From contig JAAOMT010000439.1 in the NCBI GenBank assembly GCA_016748015.1, positions 838,719 through 902,718 of the forward strand: a DNA stretch of 64,000 nt, written 5' to 3'. The stretch is from Geosiphon pyriformis. Its lineage: Eukaryota > Glomeromycota > Glomeromycetes > Archaeosporales > Geosiphonaceae. Within the stretch, counting starts at the first letter, position 1, and every line of letters starts with the position of its first letter. Below the pieces are notes generated by a model. The model saw only the letters and a list, made by a program, of their open reading frames with translations, made no database searches and was not told the origin of the DNA. This document shows, piece after piece, positions 36,295 through 47,930 of this stretch. Made by a program: the position numbers and the translations under genes.

Positions 36295-36985
36295 TAAAAG
36301 TATTAAAAACAAAAAAGACAGAATTCAGTTCAGAATTAATATCTATAATTAATTAATTATTTTATATTTCTCTCTTTAAAAGATAATTTTTTACAACTTG
36401 AAACAAAATCAAATCACATATTAATAAAATATTAATTATTATTTGAATCTATGTTATCATTATTTTAATTAAGAAATATTAATCATTTCCATTCTATTAA
36501 CATTTTATGTTGATAGAATCTAATACTTAATCATACTAAAACAATAGTTTTTGATTATGACTATTGACAGAATATTAATTTTTTATTTTTCCTTTTATTT
36601 TATATTATTTTGTTTTTTTTTTATTTGTTTTATTGTATTGTTGACTAATTAATTGGAAAAATTAGAGCATTGAATTATTAACATCAAAAATAGCTTAGTA
36701 AAAAATTCAGAAATAAAGATATAGAACTCAAAAATTAAGAATAATTTATCAGAAAAACATGACTACCAAAATAAACTGGCCATTACATTGAAAAAAAAAT
36801 TTGATGGAATAACAATTCTGGAAGGCTATTAAAACAATTATTAAATCTCTATTTATTATATAAAAGACTCAACTAAAACCTTTAGACTGCCAAAAACTTT
36901 AGATATTATTAATATTATCTAGCTATCAAACACTAAATTATGAATTTATTATTTAATTTTATTACTCAAATAATCACTTGTAATA

Positions 36986-39044
36986 CCATTTAAAGTAACC
37001 ACAGAACCAAAGAAAAAAACAATACTATTCAACATATATTCAGATTTAACAGCAGAACATTTTTACAAAAAAGCAATTATAAAAAAAACCAAACAAAAAT
37101 ATTACTGGTTATCTATATATTCAGACATTATTTAATATATTCAAAATTGTAATGCTTATTAAAGAAAAAGAGAAACCAAACCCAGTAAACCATTAAAATC
37201 AATTAAAATAGAACAACCATTTAATTAAATTAAAATTGACTTAATCAAATTATTAATCATTACCAACAGAGGCAATTAATATATAGCAGTAGCCATAAAT
37301 TATCTTATAAAATAACTAAAAACAAAAACAATTCAAAGAGCAGATACAGAATCTATAGCCAAATTTGTTTACCAAAATTTGATTTATTAACATAGATGTT
37401 TAAAAAAATTATTATCAGATCAAAAAACTTATTTTGTAAACAGATTATTAACAGAATTAAGTCAAAAATTTGGAATTAAGAAACTGTTATTATTATTATA
37501 TTATTTACAAACAAATGGCTTAATTGAAAGATTAAACAGAATATTATATAAAATAATAGTTAAAATTAGCCAAAAAAACTAGAATAAATAGAATTTGTTT
37601 ATACCATCAATATTATTTGTTTATTAAACAATGAAGCAAAATATCACATAAACAATACCATTTAAACTAATCTATAGTAAAACAACAATATTATTAATTG
37701 AAATAAATATTAATATATATTCAATTGAATTAATAACAAAAACCAACTTTCAAAGAACATTGCTAAAAAAAACAAATAACTTAATAGAAACTTTAAAAAA
37801 CAAAAAGCAAAAAACAGCTAATAATATTCAAAAATTACAAGCAAAACAAAAAAAACAATATAATAATCAGTTATTAGATAAACCAATTAAATTTAGAATT
37901 GAAAACAAAGTATTTTTATATTGTACTAAAATAAAAAAACAATAGAATAGAAAATTTGACCCCAAATAAAATGAACTATTTTACATTGAAAAAATTCTAG
38001 AAAATAGAACTTATAAATTAAGATAAAACAACAAAATCTTAGCTAAAGCAGCATATGGGAATTGATTAAAACCATATTATAATATAGTATCATTATTTAC
38101 TAATAATATTTAACAATTAGAAGTACAATAAATACTAGTCTAACCAGATAAAATTCCAAAATCTAAAATTAATTATTATTATTAACACAAACATGTCAAA
38201 ATAATTTACAAAAACAGTATATAAAAAACCAATACATATGACAAAAACAAATAAAAAGATAGAAATTACTGACAACATTTACTTACTAGTTCAACAATTA
38301 TTTTAATTAATCAAACATCAAAAACTGAACATAAAAATCACAATCAATCAATAAACTATTCAATATAAAAACACAAAAAGAAAATAAAAACTTCAATACA
38401 AAATACAACATAAAAGATATAAAAAAAATAAAAATATAGTAAAAGATATAATAACAAAAGTAAAAATATTTATAAAAACACCAAAGACAATAGTATTATA
38501 TAAGTTAACAAAAAAAAATTGGAAATAGTAGACACAACAATTTTCAAAAAACATTTGCTATTATCAGTTAAAACAAAAAATTCATATTTAAAACTTATAT
38601 ATGAACAAAACAAGACAGATATTTAAACTAAATAAATTAATTAATAAAATATTAAAGTTTTTATAAGCATAAAATTAAATAATTTGTTACTTTAATAATT
38701 AACGTAATAAATCAATTCATTTATAACATATTTGCTATTTATTTATTTATTTAACATGACAATATTATACAACTCAAATAATTTATAGAAAAAAACAATT
38801 TATTTACAGACATAAGTAATATACTAATTACAAACAGAGTTCTAAAACTGTTTAAAAATACTATTATATCCAATAATAAACATAGTAACCATCAATCAAT
38901 TAGAAAAAATTATTAATATCCAATTTGAAGAATTACAAATTAATATTGTCCAAGTAATTCTCAAGAAAAAAGTTATAGAACTAATTCAAAAAAGAAATTT
39001 AAAAGATTTGGACAGAGCTCAATATTAAAAAAAGAGAATAATAT
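36986..39044 (+). pseudogene. gypsy J2: integrase and post-integrase region
   Basis: Directly after LTR2a comes integrase, with no gag or RT. The zinc-binding segment is near 37,150. The core includes IKIDLIK (first Asp, near 37,225), LLSDQKTYFVN (second Asp, near 37,415) and QTNGLIERLNR (catalytic Glu retained, near 37,510-37,540). The C-terminal chromodomain-like end (RKFDPK-NELFYI) lies near 37,960. The post-integrase region follows (near 38,290; LNIKITIN) and ends at AQY-TAA at 39,026-39,028. Stops at former Trp and Gln codons are frequent. Absence of gag-RT points to internal deletion or LTR-mediated recombination. Confidence 0.78.
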
Positions 39045-40564
39045 TGTTACAAATTGAAGTAACAAGCTAACAAATAGCAAAGTAGAACAGGATTGTAGAG
39101 TGATAAAAGGAATCAAAGGGAATTCAACTTCAAAGAGTGAATTGAATGAGTATGGATTCAATATGCAAGATCAGTCTTATAAAATATCTTAATTGCTATG
39201 CTTTTTAAAAGATAACTAGAGAATTTGAAGGTAGAAGGATAATTCATACTGTCAATAAATGATTACACACTGGTATAATTCTATGTCTCATGTTAGTGCT
39301 CTTAGAATTCAATATCAGATATCAGATGTACTCTTCAGTTATGTTTTATTTGATAATTTTCAAATACTATAATTATACATTTCAGGAAAAAGGGTAGAGA
39401 ATAACCAATAAGTAATCTTTTATCTTTAAGATGTTCAGATACTTAAAGGTAGAAAAAAAAATTAGTGAGAAAAGAAGGATTAAGATGAAGTTGTTATTTT
39501 ATTTCTTTTCTTTCTTTGATTTTTACATGTTTTTCTATAGTTAAGAGATTCATTGCTTATATAACTATCAAAAGTAGTCAATAATCAGGTCAACAACTAG
39601 GTCAATAATCAGGGCAATAATCAGGTTAATAATCAGATCAATAATCAGGTCAATGATTAGGTTAATGATTATTATCTAAAAATAGAGTAACTAATTATAT
39701 AACATCAATGGTTAATACATGTAATAATTAATAAAAAGTATAGGTTTCAACCATAATAATATTACTTATAGAAATTAAGAATTATAATAATAAGTAAAAT
39801 AGCCAATCAGAAATAGATATAGTAAAAAAAAGAATTTTAAGATTTCAGAATTTTAAGATTCCTTTCAAAAAATTGCAGAATTCCAAAAATTTTGTATAAT
39901 ACAAATTATGTATATATAATAAAAATGTTAAAACAAAAAAGTATTTATTTGACTTAAATAGAACAGTAACTAATAATAACTACTTATTTCTACTTTTCTT
40001 TTTAAAAAATAGTTTTTTATAATTTGAAGTAAAATCACTTAAATATTAATAAAATTATCTATTATCACCTAATTTATATTATCACTTGATTAAGAATATT
40101 AATTATTTCTATACTATTAACACTTTATGTTAATAAAATCCAATACTTAATTATACTGAATTAATAGTTTTTAATTATAGCTATTAACAAATTACTAATT
40201 TCTTATTTTCTTTGATTTTTTTTTGTTTTTTTTTGTTTTATTTCTTTGTTGTTTACTAATTAATTAAAAAAATTAAGTACTAAGTATTTAATATCAAAGA
40301 TAGTCTAATAAAAAATCTGAAAACAAAAGTAGAAATTTAAGAATAGCTTACCAAAAAGACAAGACTGTTAAAATAAATTGGCTATCATGCTAAAAAAAAA
40401 ATTTACAGAAACAACTATTAATTGAATCTCTGTTTATTATACAAAGAACTTAAACAAAATCTTTAAACTTCAAAATTTTCAAAAATTACAGACATTCTTA
40501 ATTATTAAACACCAAGTTACAGATTTGTTATTTGTTTTAACACCCTAAATAATTACTTGTAACA
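39045..40564 (+). repeat. LTR2b
   Basis: It begins tgttacaaattgaag and ends cttgtaaca, giving TG...CA termini, with a length of 1,520 bases. It is longer than LTR2a because the region before the TATA block (tatgtatatata near 39,908) holds an extra stretch with a 12-bp repeat. It is shared by J2 (as 3' LTR) and gypsy I (as 5' LTR). Confidence 0.78.
39577..39672 (+). repeat. 12-bp tandem repeat in LTR2b U3
   Basis: Eight imperfect units of gtcaataatcag lie end to end with exact 12-base spacing. They sit upstream of the LTR2b TATA block, in the position occupied by a different repeat in LTR2a. Confidence 0.9.
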
Positions 40565-43500
40565 CCAGTTTAAAAATAAATTCAAAATTCCAATTTTAAT
40601 ATTTAAATAACACATAAAATTAGAAAAAAAACTCAAGATCCAAGAAAAATAGTAACTGAATATACTAAAGTAATAAAAAAGTTAATTAAATAGATAAATT
40701 CTAAAAGAAACTGAACAAAAAAGCAAAAAATTTATTTCTTTATAAAAAGATTGAAAACTAATCTATTATATGTTTTTTGATTTTTTTTGATTTTAAAAAA
40801 TAATTCCACAATAGATATAGCTATTGAACTTGCACAAAAAATTAAAAACAATCAAAGAATATATTTGAAATTCACTCTTTTAGTTTTTGCTTTTGCTTCT
40901 ATTCTGGCTCTTGCTTCTTAAATAGTTGCTATTTTTTTTGCTATCTAAACCCAAAATTTCAATAATTAATTAATAGATATACTTAAAACTAATCTTGTCT
41001 GATTATTAGAGTTCTTAGTTTAAGTAATTAAAAAAACTTAACAATCTTAAAAACTTAGATTTAAATCTTGTTTTAATCAGTCTTAACAGTCTTCTTATCA
41101 AAGACAACAAAATTGTAATCTATTTGTATGCTACTATTGTGAATTAATTAAACACTTTTTAAGAAATTGCAACAATTTTTTATTACTTTTTTTAATTTCT
41201 AAAAACAATAACAACTAAAATAACGAACTTATTAATAATAATACTTTTAATTAAAAATTTAATCATGCCAATATTAATTTCTTTTAGAAAAAATCTCTTA
41301 ATTAAAACTACTGTTTATTAGCCTTTAAATTAATAAACACATCTTTAAAGAATAAAAATGCAAACCAATTAGAAGAAAACTTTTTTTATGCTTTTAATTT
41401 AATTAATAATAATCATAACATAACATAAACTAATTATTAATTTCTCTAACTTAACAAAAAAAACCTAAAATTAATTTGCTCTAGATTCTAATAAAGCTTC
41501 TACATTAATTGTTAATAACAATAAGCCACTAAAAACTAAAGTTTTTAAAATCTTTCAAAATTAAAACTCTCAGAAATTATACAAAAATCTGGACTCTATT
41601 TTGTTGTTAAAAATTTTATAGAAACTCCAACTCATATTATCTTTGGCCAATTAAATACTTATTCAGAATTCAAAAAAATTTTTGCAAATCCTTAATCTAA
41701 AAAAAAAGATACTAAAAATTAATAAACATTCTTAACAAATTAAACTTACTAACAATAGCAATGTTTCTTTTTTAATTTACAAAGTTTAAGTAATTAGTTA
41801 CTTTATTGATCTGATTCTAAACAGTAAATTATCTGTTAATGTTATTGCCAAATATTTCTTAAAGCTATTATTAGAAAAATTGATAAATCTTCAATTTATT
41901 CTATAATCAATATACATAAAAAAAAAAGTCTGGATATTGCCAAAACTATTTTTATTTACATTAATGACATTAATATTAAAATTGACATAGATGTTTTTGA
42001 AGCTAAAAAATATACTATTATTTTTGGCAATTAGTGATTTATGAAAACCAAAGTTTTGTTTAACTATAAGCTATTGAATAATGTTAAAGCAGACAAAAAA
42101 AATTATTGTAAATAGCAAAATAATTTACTGGCCTTATTATAATATACTCAGAAAAATCTTTGACCAAAAATTTGACAAGAAAACCAAATACAATTATTGG
42201 TAATATAGTTTTTATATCTAATATTAATGCAATAAACCATTGTATTTTTTTAGTAATGAATACAAATCTTGTTTAATTTACTACAAAAATTAGAAACTTA
42301 TTAGCTTAATACCAAGAAAAAAGATAAAAAAAGTACAAAAATCTTTTGAAAATAAACTACTTGAAATATAGTTATTAATAATAAAACAAAAAAAAATTTT
42401 TTTTAAAAAAAAAAAGTAAACATTGAAAATTTGTTGGTTAAAAACAGTTAGTTATTTCAAAAAAAATAATACTCTTAAATATACTTATATAATACAATAT
42501 ATTATTACCATCAAAGAAATTTGTCCTATTTACTTAAAATTTTATTAGTCTAATTACTACAATAATAAATTTATTAAGAAAAAAATAAACCAAATGAAAA
42601 ATTTTGGATTCATATAAAAAACCAAGAGTCAATAGATTTTTCCAATTATAGTAATATCTAAGAAAAATAGAACTCTATGTTTTTGTATTATCTATTGTTA
42701 ATTAAATACTATTACTAAAAGAGATATATACTTACTTCCTAAAATTGATACAATGTTAGATCAATTTAATAATGCTGTTTTTTTTTTTAATTATTAATTT
42801 AACTGTTAAATTTTAACAAGTAAAAATAAATTCAGAAAGCAGAAAAAAAAATATTTTTATTAACAAGTATGATATATATGAATTCACAGTTATGTTTTTT
42901 GGTCTTATTAATACTTCTTTTACTTTTTAACACTTAATAAACAAAGTATTTGAATTAGTCAAAAAAAACTTTGTTTTAGTTTACTTAGACAATATAATAG
43001 TATACTCAAAAATTTGAGATAAATACTTTAAATATTTGCAAAAAGTTTTTGATTTTCTTAGAAATACAGACCTCAAAATCAACTCAATTAAATTTTTTTT
43101 TGAATGTTAATTTACTTAGTTTTTTGATCATTTTATTATAAAAGATAAAATTTTTTTGATTTTGCCAAGATTAAAAAAGTTCAGAACATTAAACAACCAA
43201 TAAACATTTATAGATTACACTCTTTTCTTGATTTGGTCTTTTATTATTGCAAATTTGTTAAAAAATTTTTCAAAATCGTTTTTTCTCTTAATTAACTATT
43301 TAAAAGACTGTTAATTATTACTGAAACACACATTAGCAAAAAGTTTTTAAAACTCTGAAGAAAAAACTAGTTACTAAACCAATTTTTATATAATTTAATC
43401 TGAATTAACTTTTTATTTTTTATATTAATACATTTGGCTTTAGATTTGGTATTGTTTTCTTCTAAAAAGATTAAAATAGCAAAGAATATGTTATAGCTTA

Positions 43501-44176
43501 TGTTAACCAATCACTTTTTCCAGCAGAACAAAACTATTCAGTTATTAAACAAAAATATTTGACAGTAATATAGACTACTAATTATTGGAATAAATATTTT
43601 TTTGGTGCCAAATTCTTGGTAATAATAAATTATTAAGCTTTAGTTTGTCTGTATAAGAAAAAAAAGCTAAAACACAAACAAATGACTTGCTAAATATTTT
43701 ACTTGGATAAATTTAATTATAATATACAAACATTACAAAAGAACTTATCATTAAAATACTAATGTTTTCTCTAAATTTACCATCCAATAATAATACAACT
43801 TTTTCAAATCAAACCAATCTAATTATTAGTAACTTTTTCTTAAAACAAACATAATAATAGACTTGAACAACTATTTTGTCTTAATAGAATTTTTGGTAAA
43901 AGAACAATACTCACCAAACTATATTTAACAGCAAAAAAAACATTTGTAAAAACAATCAAATTTTTATTTGATTTATCAGAACCAACTATACAAAAAAAAC
44001 AAAAAATATCTTAACTGTTTTTAGAGAGTTATTAAATTTAAAGAAAAAAAAATTGTGATTTATAATATACATACTGATCTATTAGTTAAACACTTTAAAA
44101 AGACTAAAACAATTTAAAAAATATTTGCTTGCTATTACTCAAGTAAAAAAAACAAATCCAAAAGATATTAAAAAAA
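40565..44176 (+). pseudogene. gypsy I: gag-protease-RT-RNase H relic
   Basis: After LTR2b comes a gag end with a zinc knuckle near 41,138-41,180 (C-YY-C-ELIK-H-FLRN-C, frame broken around it) and a protease/spacer region (41.3-42.5 kb). The reverse transcriptase (42.6-43.25 kb) retains FGLINTSFTF and VYLDNIIVYSKI near 42,980, equivalent to the YxDD motif with the second Asp now Asn. RNase H follows (43.35-43.6 kb). Integrase is present only as its first few dozen codons near 44.06 kb before LTR2d starts. It is a gypsy element with a large deletion at the end of pol. A dUTPase segment was not found here. Confidence 0.75.
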
Positions 44177-44734
44177 TGTAATTAGAAAATATAATAATAT
44201 AAAAAAACATAATAATACGAAATAATACATTATAACTTAAAATAATACAAGATAATATAATAACATAAAATAGCACAAAATAACTAACTGTAATATAGAA
44301 TAACTAATTATTGTATAAAAAAACAAAGCAACAACAGAAATAGTAAGCAATAGTGAATAATAACAAGCAATTAAAAAGCAATCTTATAAAACTTAAAATA
44401 TATATAAAAATAAGTAGTTTTAATAATAATAAAAAAACAAACAAAGAAAATAGTCAAATAGGAAATATATTTTTTACTCATATTTACATTATCTCAAATA
44501 AAAAAACATTTAAAACCAAAAATCACTTATTTATAATCTCTAAATCTCATGTTTAAACCAAATTATTCATTTTTTTACTTTTATTTTTAGTCAGATGCTC
44601 TTAACATAAAAATGTTTCAAACAAATAACAACTTGAATTAATTGCTTTTAATCAAAGTAATTAACAATACTAATATTTTTTTTATTTTTATTTTATTTTT
44701 ATTTTCTGTTCTTTTTTTTATTTTTTATTTTATT
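44177..44734 (+). repeat. LTR2d, partial
   Basis: It begins tgtaattagaaaat, the decayed equivalent of tgttacttgaagaa. Then follow an AT-rich repeat zone (44,190-44,310, built on aataatac/aataacat) and a block near 44,370-44,420 matching LTR2c at 55,660-55,700. It stops where the LTR1 relic begins, so its 3' half is missing. It is the 3' LTR of gypsy I. Confidence 0.62.
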
Positions 44735-45234
44735 TTCTTGTGAATTTTGAAAATATTAATTGTAATTATTTCAAAAATTGGTTCTTAAAATTTATTTTAT
44801 TTTTGGATTGTACTAATTAGAATAAATCTAAAATAAAATAATTCTAAAAGAAGATAAGATATATTTTTTCGAAAAAAAAAAGCTTTTCTTTTATATAATT
44901 TGTTATAATACTAATCTATGAATTTAAACTTTTTTTTTGCCATAATTTTGACAAATTAAAAATACTTTTTAATGAACTATAAATTATTTTATCAAACTAT
45001 TAATTATTTTAATACACTATTTATTATTTCAGTAAATTTTGGCAAATTTTTGAATATTGTATAGTTTAGAGTATTATGTAATTTGATTATTCTAATTTTT
45101 AATTAAATAGTAATATTTAATAATTTAATTAAGTAATAAATAATAATTGAAGTAATATTAATATATGCTAATTAATAATAGAATTTATAATAGTAATTTT
45201 ATGCTAATTAATAATTAAAATTCTATTGGTAACA
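44735..45234 (-). repeat. LTR1 relic, partial
   Basis: Collinear with 49,260-49,737 of the solo LTR1. Shared blocks are the aagcttttcttttatata TATA region near 44,880 and the right terminus ttctattggtaaca ending at 45,234. The left part of the LTR is absent. The orientation is minus. Confidence 0.7.
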
Positions 45235-45235
45235 C

Positions 45236-45530
45236 CAACTTAAACAATAATATGTCTTTTTTATTATTTAAGTATTTAAAATTACCAAGAACAACTCTTT
45301 TTTTCTGAACAAAAAAGCTATCAGCTGGACTATAAAAAACTTTTTTAGACACTTTTTTTAGAAATGCTACTGTTTAAAGTAATTTTAAGTTTACAATAAA
45401 AAGATTATTGAATTAAAAAATATTAATAGTAAATAATCAAAAAAAATAAAAAAAACTTCTTTTTCAAAAATATGTTCTTTAAGAAATTTGGAATATAAGA
45501 GAGAAAAAAGTTTTTTTAAAAATAATTATA
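45236..45530 (-). pseudogene. LINE L, 5' stub
   Basis: On the minus strand this corresponds to the LINE A 5' UTR and the first codons of ORF1. The block aaaaaacttctttttcaaaaa with gagagaaaaaagttttttt at 45,450-45,525 aligns with 22,030-22,125. Only about 300 bases remain. It faces LINE D head-to-head, as LINE A faces LINE E. Confidence 0.55.
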
Positions 45531-45842
45531 ATATATTAATTAAATATTAATTATTAAATATATTATTATTATTCTTTATAAAAAAATTTCTATAAATAAA
45601 ATACTTAAAAAAAATCTTTAAAATTTTTAAAGACTAATATTATATAAAAATTATATTATTTTTTTAAATAAATTATTTATAAAATAAAAATAAATCTTAT
45701 TTTTCTAAATAAAAAAAACTTTTTTTTTTGTTAATCCTTTGTCCACAGTGAAAGCAAAAAAATTGTAGAAGTTATAGTATTTTCTCTTCTTCTTTTCTCT
45801 TTCTTTTGTTAGTTATTTCTTTGAATATTTCTATTTTTGTCA

Positions 45843-47900
45843 TAATAAAACCTGCAAACACATCTGCTAGCAGTTCTGGTGCTGGTTTAACTGGTTTGAA
45901 GACCTGTTTGAGTGCAAAAAAGAAGTGAATAAACACTGTTTACTCCTATGGTGCATCCTACAAAAAACCAAAAAAGTCTGTAACTGGTGGTATAATTAAT
46001 TTATCTGCTGGTTTTTTGAGCTTAGAAGATATTGGTGTCACCAGTATCAAATCTGTGGTGTCTTGGGAAAGTAACATTGGCAGCATTATGAGTAATATTA
46101 GTGGTTTTTTCAATGTTAAGAATATAAAAAACACAATTACTAAGGAAACAAATTATAATAATTTGACAAATGACAAAGATATAAATAAGACAACTCAAAA
46201 AAAAACTCATACATATATGTATGTATTGGGCTGTCCACCCAAAGTGCTTTTATATAGTAATATAAAAGATAATAATGAGGTTTTGGAACTTTTTTCTCTT
46301 AAATTTCCTGAGTTCAATCAGTTGTCACTATTTGAGTCACATGTTTTGAAGAGATGTAGTTTTGATTCGACTAAATCATTTGTGCTTAATATTGAGTTTT
46401 CTGTAGTGCCTAGTAAGAATATTAGTGATAGGTTATTTTCTGTTAAAAAAATTTTTATCAAGTAAATGGTTTTGGAGAAGCCTTACTTCCTCAAAATTTC
46501 CTGGAATCATTAAGTCTTTTTTTATATCTGAAGTTAGTTTGAAAAAGACTAAAAAATTGGTCATTGGTAAGAAAATCTTAGTCAATAATGAAGTTAAGCA
46601 GATAAACAAATGCATGGATTGGAAAATTGTTGTAAAAAAAATTTCTGTAGATCTTCCCAAATCAGCAGTAGAGTTTTTTCTAAATTTGGCAAGATTATTT
46701 CAATCAAAATGTAATTGATTGGTCTATGGCAAAAGGCTTTAGTGAAGTTTAAATCATTAGATGTGGCTAGTTCAGTTACTTCTAAATGGTTAGTTTTTAT
46801 GGAAAAGAATTTAGTGTGTATGGCTTTGGCCATTAATGATAAGAAATTATAAGTAACAAGAAATTATTATTAGGCTTTATTGTATACTCTTTCAATTAGA
46901 ACCATAGCTTATGATTTGTCTAATCTATTAGATTCATATGGTAGGAAGACTTGTTTCATTGGCTGCAATCCTAGCTCATATGTGCATAATAGATGTACAG
47001 TAGTATGTTTTGTTGATGAGACATTTAGATTAACTGCTATTAGTTTTACTTTAGTGTTTAAGGGTGTGAATCACTAGACTGGTCTTTTTTTGGCCTGCTG
47101 TGCTCAATGTAAACAATTTAGTCATACTTTTGATGTCTGCTCAATGGGTGGAAATTTTGGTGTTTACAATAGGCATGTGATAACTTCTTAGAATTAGGTT
47201 TGTCTGGCCAATATATATAGAAAGAAACAAGTACCAATTGCCTGTCTGGTTTTTTTTAGTGATAAGACATAGGCCCAGATTGCTAGTGGCTCTCCTTTTT
47301 GTATAACTGTCTTAGTTGCTTCTGGTGTAAATTTTCTTCCAATGGGATTACTCTCACATGACTTCTTTTGTTTAAATAATTATTTGGTGTCCTTAGAGTG
47401 CTCTTTGAAGCTTTTGGCCGACCAAGTTTCTGGTATTTTGAAAAAATTAAGTTTTGTTAAATTGGTGTCTTTGGTGCCCTGCCCCTGTGTTTTTCCTTCA
47501 GTCATATCTGCAGCTGTTATGTTAAATCTGAACTTGAATATGGCTTTAGATAAGATGTTGTTGTCATCTATTTTTTTTCTTTAGTAGTTGAGAATATGGT
47601 TGTTAAGTTCAGTTCAAGTAGTTCTAAAGTTTTAACTGCCAAAATGAGTGGTTTGGAACCCAAAATGGTGGCTTTGAAGGTGTCAATTGGTTCAGTTTTG
47701 AGAAGATTGGAACATTTGTGCACTGGTTTGGGTTTGCCAGCTCTTTTTTTGTTTCTATAAGTGATTTGGTATAGAAGTTTGCTACATACAATGTTCAAAA
47801 TATCAATGTTTCTGCAAAGCAAGTAGACATTGTTCATTGGCATAAGTGTTCTGGGTATATAGTTTTTTTCATTATGGAAACAAAGCTTTGGTCTGGTGTT
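45843..47900 (+). pseudogene. LINE D ORF1 (Gag-like), broken
   Basis: Open segments at 46,016-46,465, 46,425-46,718, 46,880-47,077 and 47,342-47,584 together follow LINE A ORF1 in order. The segment near 46,925-47,000 (GRKTCFIGCNPSSYVHNRC) matches the LINE A segment GKTCFIDRNPVSYSRARC. The zinc knuckle at 47,099-47,140 is complete (C-AQ-C-KQFS-H-TFDV-C). Frameshifts and stops separate the segments, so no full product can be made. Confidence 0.82.
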
Positions 47901-47930
47901 AAACTATAGATTGCAAGCAAGTTTGATAAA

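Larger units (their letters stand above)
35969..36985 (+). repeat. LTR2a
   Basis: It begins tgttacttatag directly after the ORF3-like stop and ends cttgtaata at 36,985, where LTR2b ends cttgtaaca. The 5'-TG...CA-3' ends (the last CA decayed to TA) fit an LTR. A conserved promoter block contains tatgtatatata at 36,283-36,294. The length is 1,017 bases. Upstream of the TATA block it carries a 41-bp tandem repeat. The 3' half is collinear with LTR2b and LTR2c. Confidence 0.75.

Noticed and set aside
35969-36985. LTR2 as a simple variant of LTR1
   Set aside because: Apart from the tgttac start the two share no collinear blocks; their TATA regions and lengths differ.
39577-39672. CRISPR array
   Set aside because: Units are contiguous 12-mers without spacers, and the genome is eukaryotic.
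22200-45000. Organellar DNA because of the extreme A+T content
   Set aside because: The stretch aligns with nuclear LINE and gypsy copies nearby; no mitochondrial gene was seen.
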